The notes below the pieces were generated by a model. The model saw only the letters and a program-made list of their open reading frames with translations, ran no database searches and was not told the DNA's origin. From contig JBAIAA010000526.1 of the NCBI GenBank assembly GCA_037893245.1, forward strand, positions 1 to 64,000: a DNA stretch of 64,000 bases, given 5' to 3'. Both the position numbers and the translations under genes were made by a program. Shown piece after piece: positions 55,075 through 64,000 of this stretch (its first letter is position 1; every line of letters begins with the position of its first letter). The stretch is from Crossaster papposus (lineage: Eukaryota; Echinodermata; Asteroidea; Velatida; Solasteridae).

Positions 55075-55405
55075 TATTTAAAGCGGACACGGTCATTAAT
55101 TAGCAAAATGTAGTTTCGACAACAGTTTTCCAAAATCACATCCAAATGTTTCAAATTAACATCCTCTTCCAAATTGACATCTGGATTAAGTCGTAAAACT
55201 GATCAAAATACACATCCAGTGAATGTAAATTTGGATTTTAAACATCAAAATTAACATCCAGTTTATGTGAAATTGCAGTTTAACGACTTAATCCAGGATG
55301 TAAATTTGGAGCATTCGGAGGTGGTTTTGAAAATCTTTTGTTAAAATCACATTCTGCTAATGAATGTGTCCGCTTTGAATGAACAAAACACACCATGCCC
55401 ATTCC
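55075..55405. mobile_element. foldback MITE, family A, copy 4
   Basis: Palindromic repeat with 'aaagcggacacgg' near the left end and 'gtgtccgctttgaatg' near the right, inner 'ggatgtaaatttggagcatt'. It begins about 240 bases upstream of the TRIM start codon and supplies the spurious N-terminal extension of that reading frame. Confidence 0.8.
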
Positions 55406-58400
55406 GAGTGTAGGCTATACTAATAGGTTTCACTTGTAGATTTGCACCACAGATTATAGTAAACGGTAACAATACCTCTGGCCTTGAGGCCACAAATTCA
55501 ATAAAATGTCAGTTTGGTCAACTCACCTCACCTTGTCACAATTTCCCCACACTAATTTCACGCTTATCTTTCCGTAGGCAAATTTAGTTGATGAGGAAGT
55601 CACACACTAAATCCCTTATATGAATATATTCACCCAGCTGGTATTCGTGGTAGGTTTGCCGTGCCCACGCGCATACAATAACCAAATGAAAGAGAGTTAT
55701 TTTTCAACTCAGTGTGGTATACAAAAATATTGAAAGCATTTCCATAATATTCCACTGCTTCAGAGTTCAATTTGAGATATGGAGCGCCATTTGGTCATGT
55801 GGTGAAATGGCTTGCAGTTTGATTAAGGGGTTGGTGTTAAAAGAGACCAGATAAAAGAGCGTTCATAACTTTTAGCACACATGGTCTTAATTTTTGACAT
55901 CACATTAAAGATTACATACGACACCTTATTTTAATTACTCTGTGACATTGAAAATTTAGGTTCAAAAATTAGTTTGTGTGACACTCTTGATTTCCGCATG
56001 ACTAAGCAAACAATTTGGTGCTGTGGAGAGCAACGTCAATAAACCGCAACTTTATACTTATCCAGTGACCTTAACCATTGTATACGGCTAGGGATTTTTT
56101 TTTAGAAAAGAATATGATATCAAGTACACCCGATTTGGTTCAGTAGCTATTTTGTGAACCAAGGTCAGGGGTTATTTGTGTGCGATAATCCTATATTTTG
56201 GAGTCCCTGGCTTTGGTTCACAAAAATGGCGCAGGAATTAAAAGTACTTCACCGAATCGGGAGTTGGTATAATTTTTTTTTAAACAAAATTTCCTATCCA
56301 TAGTGTAGGTAAGGGTGAAAGTATAGTGAAATAGTGAAAGTATGGGGCTGCAGTGTTTTGTCTTGGTACTACCATGTATAGCAATTCAACTCCCAACACT
56401 GTAATATAATTCCCGTAAAATCTACGGGAAATTACCTGGCAGCCATATGGGTCAATTTACCGTTACCGTAAATTTTACGGGAATTGTCTTTAGAGTGAAG
56501 TTTAAATCTAAGTTCACTTCAAGTTTACCCAATTGTTACCTACACAATAAGCCAGTTTGGTATTCCAATTGCGCATGTGCACAACAAGATTTGATGAGTT
56601 TTATTTCCAGATAAATATTTCACCGCTTGCGTGCAAAAGCATAGCTGCGGGTGCAACCAAGTTTACAGAGATCGCGGTGTTCTGAAGTAACATTTTCCAA
56701 CAAACGTTTGGAGAGCAAAGTGGTTTTAGGTGTCTTGTGTGTCGAAACTTTAGTTTGAACAAAATGTTTCCTTGTCTTTTCGATTGCACGAAAAATTGCA
56801 CAAAAGAATCCTGATTTGGTTACCACACTTCCGTAGCCTTGTGTGTATTTACATGCCGCGTTTATCCCATGAGACATTGTTAAATTGAAATTGAGGTCAG
56901 ATTGTTAGTAATATTATCAACAGTTTGTGAATCACAATGCTTGCTTTTTCATTGACAGAGCCCATTTGGTTTCGTTGACTTGAAAAGCCTAGTTTTTTCT
57001 CTCCTCGTATTACAACCCTGTGTCATCATTTTGCTCTCTGAACTCAGGTAGGTCAACAAACCCTGGTTCCTTAAAAAAATGCTGTGTTCAAGCAGTGGCA
57101 ATTTAATTGTTTATCTTATTTGAAAAGGCCAGACAACCAGGATTGTTATATTTAAATTGTATAAAATCTTTAATGTCAGATGAACAAGCAATATAGTCTG
57201 AAAATCCCGCTAGACTGCGGCTGAGCAAATTAACGTGTATACTTTACATTAGGGTAAAAATAGAAGATTTTTTTTCAAACATTTATGAGCTATAGGAATG
57301 TGTAAACGGACGTAAATAATCTTCGATTCACTATTACATTGTAATTATACCCCAAATTCCGTATATAGATGCAGCAATACATCTCTAACAACTTTTGAGT
57401 GTCCAGGTAATTATTGATACAAGTCTTCCAGTCAGGGGCGTCAATCCCATCTCAAATGTGGGGGGGACATTACTGAAGTCAAGAATTATTAGAGGGGTTT
57501 AGCATGCACATTGTACAAACGTCAACGCGAGTGCACAAGAGATGTTGGCACGGCCAGCATATCATGCGGCCGGCATAATTATGACAAGCCCAGACGGCGA
57601 GCGTCTTCCTGCGAAGACCTAAAGGGGCAATCTTGGAATCCCCAAAAATCTCATGTTTTGGATTGTTTACTTATCCTATTTCAAATGTCTGGTTAAAGGG
57701 AAACCAACCTCATGTTTTACCGTTCGAGAAAACCCTGTGATTTACATCGGACACGATATAAGAGGGGGAACTTGAAGGGAGAACCACGTGTTTCTGGGGC
57801 GCCATACCCATACCTATACCCGGGGCGCAGTGGTCCCCTGACTCTAACACATACCTATTTACTCAATAACAAATTGTCAAGTCGAAAATTTAAACATTAA
57901 TAATTTGTTTAGGAATTAAAGTGCATTTAATACTAGCTTTGTAATTTTAATTCTTACTTTTCTGGTGAAAACAATTCGCAAAAAATGTTATCCCTGGAAA
58001 CTATTAGAAAACTATTTCCGCAAACGAAATGGTGCAAAGGAATTTGAATGTAGTTTAGAAACACAAGAAAACCTGGAATAATTCCCATCTGCATTTTTGT
58101 TGGTGTCCTGTAAAATTAATGAGATAAGGTTTTATGCGTTTACTTTTTCAAATAAGTTACGGAGAAGTATCTTGAAAAGTATTTATCAAGTATCTTGAAA
58201 GTATTAAGCCCAGATTCAATCGGAGGTGCCGGTAGGCCTATTTGTTTTATTCCACCGTCGAATTAATTAAAATAATAAATCCCAAGTCTTTGAACTTTGA
58301 TTGACGGCTAACTGATAAGAGTAACAATTTCCACGAAGTTATTTGTTATTGTTTCAGTGTGACGGACGTGAAGAATAAAATGTTCAGTTATGGTAAAATG

Positions 58401-58767
58401 AATGAACAACCACTATTAAAATGCAATTGAAATGTTCGGGCAAAGATCTCTCGCGCCGCGCATTTGATCGTCTGCTACGCGTACTTAAACCTTTGCTTTT
58501 CGTCTTCGGCTTCTGTTCGCCTGCGACTTCGGAATCAATGAGAAGTAAATAGAAGGTTCGCTAGAGTTGAACACGATCAAGCACAGCCAATGGCACACGC
58601 ACTTCACTGAACTTTTGTACACACAAAACTTTCTCAAACTAGGCTACAACTTTACCAAAAACACAGATTTCAACCACAACCGAAGTCCACACACTACGGA
58701 GCCCCTAAAGGGACATATGACGAATAAAAACCACCGTGACGAAATAATTTAATTTGTTTATTTTGTG
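55406..58767. other. no gene seen
   Basis: AT-rich non-coding DNA upstream of the TRIM gene. An inverted pair 'aattcccgtaaaat' / 'attttacgggaatt' lies at 56410-56490. 'ggggcgtcaatcc...ggggggacat' at 57437-57470 is matched inverted near 61020-61112. No exon recognised. Confidence 0.4.
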
Positions 58768-60765
58768 CGCTCAAAATCATTTCGTGCCCACGAAATCATT
58801 TCGTGCACTCGAAATAACTTATTTCGTGAGCTCGAAATCATTTCGTGCCCACGAAATCATTTCGTGCGCTCGAAAAAAATCTTTTTGTGCGCTCGAAATA
58901 CTTTATTTCGTGCTCTCGAAATAATTTCGTGCCCTCGAAATCATTTCGTGCGCTCGAAATCTTTTCGTGAGCTGGAAATCATTTCGTGTGCTCGAAATAA
59001 TTTCGTGCGCTCGAAATCATTTCGTGCTCTCGAAATCATTTCGTGCGCTCGAAATCATTTCGTGCGCTCGAAATCATTTCGTGCGTTTGCTAGAAATCGG
59101 TTAAGTAAATATGACGTTGTGTCAGCATTAAGCAGATAGTAGGCTAGTCTTGCTCCAAGACCGAGTTGTTCATTTGTTCCGGGCGCGCCGTCTGTCTATG
59201 CAGTTCACCAACCATCAATACTCTGAAAACGGGCTAATTGAGGGCGTCCTTGATTATCACGAGATTTGTTTCACAGCTCGGTCTTGACGCAAGGGCCACG
59301 TGAACCCGTAAAATTCCGAGGACATTTCAAGCATAGCCCAAATAGCTACTCGTCCCCGCATGCGCGCTGAGTCGTCTTCATCTAATGTAGTTTACGATAT
59401 ACTCGCTGTGTGTTTCCAATAAATTGCACACGGCACAATTGCACAAAATAATGTGGCAGACGTTTTGCTGCCATGGCACATTTTATTGGAAACACACAGC
59501 GTGTATATCGTAAACTACATTACATGAAAACGACTCAGCGCGCATGCGGGGGCAAGTAGCTATTTGAGCTATGCTTGGAATGCCTCAAAATCATTTCGTG
59601 CCCACGAAATCATTTCGTGCACTCGAAATAACTTATTTCGTGAGCTCGAAATCATTTCGTGCCCACGAAATCATTTCGTGCGCTCGAAAAAAATCTTTTT
59701 GTGCGCTCGAAATACTTTATTTCGTGCTCTCGAAATAATTTCGTGCCCTCGAAATCATTTCGTGTGCTCGAAATCTTTTCGTGAGCTGGAAATCATTTCG
59801 TGTGCTCGAAATAATTTCGTGCGCTCGAAATCATTTCGTGCTCTCGAAATCATTTCGTGCGCTCGAAATCATTTCGTGCGCTCGAAATCATTTCGTGCGT
59901 TTGCTAGAAATCGGTTAAGTAAATATGACGTTGTGTCAGCATTAAGCAGATAGTAGGCTAGTCTTGCTCCAAGACCGAGTTGTTCATTTGTTCCGGGCGC
60001 GCCGTCTGTCTATGCAGTTCACCAACCATCAATACTCTGAAAACGGGCTAATTGAGGGCGTCCTTGATTATCACGAGATTTGTTTCACAGCTCGGTCTTG
60101 ACGCCTGGGCCACGTGAACCCGTAAAATTCCGAGGACATTTCAAGCATAGCCCAAATAGCTACTCGTCCCCGCATGCGCGCTGAGTCGTCTTCATCTAAT
60201 GTAGTTTACGATATACTCGCTGTGTGTTTCTAATAAATTGCACACGGCACAATTGCACAAAATAATGTGGCAGACGTTTTGCTGCCATGGCACATTTTAT
60301 TGGAAACACACAGCGTGTATATCGTAAACTACATTACATGAAAACGACTCAGCGCGCATGCGGGGGCAAGTAGCTATTGGAGCTATGCTTGGAATGCCTT
60401 TGAAATTTTACGGGTTCACGTGACCCATGCGTAAAGACCGAGCTGCGAAACAAATCTCGTGATAATCAAGGGCGCCCTCAATAAGTCCGTTTTTGGAGTA
60501 TTGGTGATTGATAAACTAGACGGACGGCGCGCCTGGAACATAATAATTATTAACTCGGTCTTGGAGCAAGACTAGGCTAACAAGACTAACTGCTTAATGC
60601 TGACACAACGTCATATTTACTTAACTGATTTCTAGCAAACGCACGAAATGATTTCGAGCGCACGAAATGATTTCGAGCGCACGAAATAAAGTATTTCGAG
60701 CGCACGAAATGATTTCGAGCTCACGAAAAGATTTTTTTCGAGCGCACGAAATCATTGTGTATGTA
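58768..60765. mobile_element. large foldback element with ATTTCG...CGAAAT arrays, partly tandem-duplicated
   Basis: Array 58768-59094 consists of about 17 irregular copies of 'cgaaatcatttcgtgcgct'. It is followed by unique arm sequence and a central hairpin (arms about 59350-59425 and 59478-59550). Unit 58771-59584 is repeated at 59585-60398, both 814 bp and almost identical. From 60399 the right arm continues as the inverted counterpart of the left arm, ending in an inverted array at 60640-60765. No protein is encoded. Confidence 0.85.
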
Positions 60766-61052
60766 CATGTACATGCACACGTACGAACTACACGTAAAGA
60801 TCGAGTTCGCGCGCGCACATACGCCTGCATAGGGCGGCCAACTGACCCGCTAGTAGCGCGTTAACGTCAGGTTCTGTTGGCTCCGCAGCCGTTGTTGGAA
60901 TTGGATGGACTCCGTGTAAATCCGTCACACTTACGCCCCCACTCCGCTATTCTTGACAGTTTCCGCTACAGTACATATTGCCCTATTATGAGATACACGA
61001 GTTCAAAAACATGGGGGGGACATTTGATATTGTGTCCCCCACCCTTCAAAAT

Positions 61053-61075
61053 ATGGGGGGGGGGGGGGGGGGGGG
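61053..61075. repeat. poly-G run and GGGGGACA words
   Basis: About 19 G, set in sequence ('ggggggacatttga', 'caggattgacgccca') that is an inverted relative of 57437-57470. Confidence 0.8.
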
Positions 61076-61384
61076 ACGTGTCCCCCTGTCCCCCCCAGGA
61101 TTGACGCCCATGCTTCCAGTGAATGGTTTTTTTTCAAAGTTGCTTTACAGTGGGTCTACACAAAACGGACATCGACAATTTTTCCTTTTTTAGTCTGTAA
61201 AAGTGTTCATACAATACAATTAGAAACACAAGCCCCCTTCATACATGAAACAAACATAGGCAACACCAGGCAACAGCAAGTCTGGCTATACGTAGATATC
61301 GTCTGATTGTGTATTGTTTAACTATAATACGGACCGGCATTGCGAACTCGAAGCCCTTGCAACTAGAAATTCAATTTATCTAAC

Positions 61385-61558
61385 ATGGCGTTCATGAAGA
61401 CTGCTCTCTTGGTCTGCGTGACCGCGGTCCTGACGCTGTACCCACTGCGGCTGTCATCACTGCACGAACGATTCGAACTGCTGGCTAAACTCTTCGTCGC
61501 AGCATATTGGTCGCAGCGTATTGAGGCTAACAGCGACGTTTTATTTGCAGCGAATTGA
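61385..61558 (+). CDS. possible small secreted or membrane-anchored first exon
   Basis: ATG at 61385 in good context (taacATGGcg) opens 57 codons to TGA at 61556-61558. The start MAFMKTALLVCVTAVLTLYP has a Met/Lys start, a hydrophobic core of about 14 residues and a helix-like follow-up (LHERFELLAKLFVAAYW), i.e. a signal peptide or type II anchor. A TATA-like 'ctataata' sits about 60 bases upstream. It may be an exon of a larger gene, with a donor that I could not place. No homologue recognised; a chance frame is possible. Confidence 0.3.
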   Translation: MAFMKTALLVCVTAVLTLYPLRLSSLHERFELLAKLFVAAYWSQRIEANSDVLFAAN

Positions 61559-62696
61559 CGGTATCACAGCAACGATATTTTACGAGGTTTTGTGAGCATG
61601 GAGTGCCCCGCGGAAATGGGCCATAGTCCGTTTTTGCAGCATTGTTGGGCCAACATGGGGTGTTAAGTTGAAATGTATTATTTTCTATGTCGAATAATAG
61701 TTATTTCGTTGTGAAGGTTATTTACGAGGCTTGTGAAATGAGGTATAAACATGATGTACATGTACATGTACATTGCACGCTTAGAGCATGTGGTGTATAT
61801 TTACGTTGTTTACAATCGATCGTGGGGCACTGTCCACCTTTACTCCGCGTTCACACTACTTATAAGTCTGTGTGGAGCCGGGGACTCGACATGCGAAAGC
61901 GCCCTTGAGTTTAGTATAGCAATACATGATTGGTCAATATACCAGGTCGTTTTGGGATTTAACTAATGTAGTGAGGTGGATTAAGGACAAAAAACACGAA
62001 GATCGTGACACGGTGGACAAAAGCACCAATTTTTTTTTAAAGACTCCTATGGGTATGTAGATTAATAAAATCCCATGCTCCAACAAAATTGCAATGACCT
62101 TGACCTAATTATGACGTAATATATTCAAAATGGCCGCCATTTCCTTAAAACGGCATGTTTTTAGTTATATAATGCCGAGGCAAGTGATTTTAGTAGCGAA
62201 TTATATGTATCAAAGGCCAAGGAATCGCATGGCAACGTTTGTGTTGCGCTGAAACAAACAGTTTCATCATTTTTGTATTAAATTTGTCTATATTAGCATA
62301 TGATGGTGTTTAATGGGAAGTAGCGTAATCATACATGTTAGTTACGTCTTTGTAATTATTAGAACGATTCTCGGTCACATGGGAAGAACATTAAAATGAA
62401 GGTCGTGTAATACTGGGTTATGGGAATTTTCTTTCTTTTTCAGTGAGACTATTAGGTTTTTTTATTCAAATATATAGAGTGCTTATGCACGAACGTAGCA
62501 CAGATAGACCGGTTTATGCAGGCATACTTCAAGGAATGATCAGTTTATTTTGTTTTAGTTTTTATTGATCAATCCTAGAGTTTGCTGCTGTGAATCAGAA
62601 CTCTTTCTATATGGAAAGGCAAGGGTGTATATGGGAGTTGTCACAAGTCAGAACTTTTCCTCATCGTTTTCTTTATTTTTTTTGGGGATGCTGAAA

Positions 62697-62910
62697 CAGT
62701 TCCGCTGTGTGAGGTATCGTTGGATTTTAGGTGTGTGGCTGGTCTGCAGATGTGTAATTATGATTTGCTGGTATGCCAGCAGTGTGGTTGCGTAACTATA
62801 CTGCCCAGAGCGTAATTCATAATTTAAGTTTTTATTCCTTAGTGATATACGCTTCATGGAAGGTCAGTTCATGCCACATTTTTTTCTGCGAGATTGCAGT
62901 CAGAAGGAAT

Positions 62911-62943
<33 letters not shown>

Positions 62944-63215
62944 GGGGGGGGGGGGGGGTGTTTCGTGTACAAGTTTCAAAAGAACCCCTCCGTGCTTTTC
63001 GTTATTTTTTTTGAGACGCGGAAAAGGTTCTGTTGACAAGTATCATATGGATTGTATCTGTGACTGGTCTACAGAGATATAGTGGGTATGCCAGAAGGTG
63101 GTTGTTTGACTGGCCTCTCCAGAGCGTAATTCTTAACTCTTTTTTTCTTTTTTTGTGTAAGACACGCATCTGGGGGGTCAGTTCTAGCCACATTATCTCT
63201 GCTAGATGACAGTCC
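62697..63215. repeat. diverged direct duplication (~330 bp period)
   Basis: 62697-62900 and about 63025-63215 share in order 'gttc.gctgt', 'gtgtg.ctggtct.cagag', 'ggtatgccag.ag..tggttg', 'ccagagcgtaattct', 'ggtcagttc..gccacat' and 'gcagtcag'. The spacer includes very long G runs (62911-62959). Confidence 0.7.
62911..62959. repeat. very long poly-G run
   Basis: About 48 bases of G broken by one T. Another G-rich block (gggtgggggtgggggtggggg) lies at 63574-63597. The length is probably uncertain in any assembly. Confidence 0.9.
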
Positions 63216-63620
63216 GTGGTTGGAGTTCGTGGACAGGCAATTACATCAAACGTCTGCAGGCCAATTGGGTTAGGCATTCCCTAAAAGCGGGAGTTTCAAA
63301 CCCTGTCTCTGGTTTTGGCGACGCGATAACTGGTTTGTGTATTGCAAGAGTGGTACATTTGTTCTTAGTTCACTCAGTGATTGATTATTACCGGTGATAA
63401 TATGCCGTCCCCTCTTTTTTTTCTCCTTTTTTGGAAGGGGAGCAGGGCATATTTTCTGTGCTATATCATGCACGTCATCAGCCACCATCTTATAGTTCAA
63501 TTTTCTTTCCTTGTTTGTATTTGTGTGTCGTTTTATATGACAAGTGGCAAGGACAAGTATCGGCTTTTTTAGTGGGGTGGGGGTGGGGGTGGGGGTTTGT
63601 CTTGACTTATTTATTTTGTT

Positions 63621-64000
63621 TTAGTCTTGAGATCCATTTCTTTGATCATTGTTTTGGTCTTTCAATAGTTCCAATAAAATTTGCAGATTCTCCTCATCAA
63701 GATTTTGTTCCTCTTGGTTGGATTGTGGGGATGCTTTAATCCTAGATCGAACAAGTTCATCTTTTATATTTTTGTGCCTTTTTGTATGCCAGGATGGGTT
63801 GGGTATCAACAATCCTATTTAGATATTCGTTATCGCTAATTAAGGGCCAGTGTTTGAGGATAGCCTGTTTGAGAGCTGGGTGCGCGACTTGTGGGTAGTA
63901 TGGTAGGACAAATACCAGTGGGATATTGTTTTTGTTTTTTTCACGCTTAGGGTCCGGGGGAGTCTTGCCCCTTTGAGAAAGGAGTGCTAGGTCTTCGTTT
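63621..64000 (-). pseudogene. Penelope-like retroelement fragment, continues past right edge
   Basis: Minus strand from the window edge: LALLSQRGKTPPDPKR, then IPLVFVLPYYPQVAHPALKQ, AILKHWPLISDNE and QPILAYKKAQKYK to a stop at 63757-63759. In the next frame (63621-63812) the reading goes on with KDELVRSRIKASPQS and an acidic tail. The P-L-V-x-x-x-P...H-P-x-L...I-L...W-P-L-I...P-I-L-A-Y-x-x...K-D-x-L-V-R-S pattern is what follows the RT of Penelope-like elements. A one-base frame change separates the parts. RT lies outside the window. Confidence 0.5.

Noticed and set aside
54834-55172. Upstream extension of the TRIM reading frame
   Set aside because: Its distal part is family A MITE sequence and the RING domain follows a normal ATG at 54833, the natural start.
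58768-59094. CRISPR-like array
   Set aside because: The units are irregular, there are no unique spacers of constant size, and the context is animal DNA with transposons.
58765-59139. 124-codon frame rich in SFRAHEIISC and RNHFVRSKSFR repeats (and its copy at 59564)
   Set aside because: It is only the translation of the ATTTCGTGCGCTCGAAAT tandem array of a foldback element; word length and phase follow the DNA repeat, not a protein.
57437-61112. One large TIR element bounded by the GGGGCGTCAATCC words
   Set aside because: The inverted similarity is short, imperfect and G-run dominated; the two sites are better seen as separate copies of a dispersed repeat.

Overview
The window is animal genomic DNA, most likely from an invertebrate deuterostome. 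A lancelet (Branchiostoma) is my first guess. The reasons are a RING/B-box/NHL TRIM gene with a recent partial copy, a candidate OAS-like first exon, many TA- or TAA-flanked MITEs, recurrent tacatgtacatg motifs and a very mixed retroelement set. No species marker is decisive: the 18S rRNA fragment here is a decayed pseudogene. There are no operons, CRISPR arrays or bacterial genes. Host coding content is low and transposable elements dominate.

Layout. 1-17.6 kb: a candidate first exon of an OAS-like gene (minus, 489-665), two related mariner-like relics (1.2-2.6 and 10.8-11.8 kb), several TIR/MITE elements (including one MITE inside another element at 4.0 kb and a PIF/Harbinger-like MITE inserted into its own kind at 12.1-13.3 kb), a LINE fragment, a duplicated 3' end of the TRIM gene (9.0-9.6 kb) and an 18S-ITS1 pseudogene (13.3-14.4 kb).

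17.6-45.5 kb: one old BEL/Pao LTR retrotransposon (minus strand, 5-bp target duplication ATTAC at its two ends) split open by at least four later insertions. These are a solo-LTR-like insert (duplication CAAG), a complete Ty3/Gypsy element with nearly identical 1.37-kb LTRs (duplication ACGC) that itself carries a LINE, a 4.3-kb element with ~470-bp terminal inverted repeats carrying an unrecognised 539-codon reading frame, and a second Gypsy element with 159-bp LTRs (duplication GAGGA) sitting inside the BEL 5' LTR. The stack gives a relative order of insertion.

45.5-55.4 kb: a second LINE with an 872-codon frame, then the one clear host gene, a two-exon TRIM-NHL gene on the minus strand (49628-54833). 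Its single visible intron holds a foldback MITE and a 1.66-kb TIR element that ends 15 bases inside the 5' splice site.

55.4-64 kb: mostly non-coding. It contains a 2-kb foldback element built of ATTTCG...CGAAAT arrays with an 814-bp tandem duplication, a possible small signal-peptide exon at 61385, a diverged local duplication, very long G runs, and the end of a Penelope-like retroelement running off the right edge.

The best candidate for something not well described is the long-TIR element at 32876-37168 and its orphan protein.
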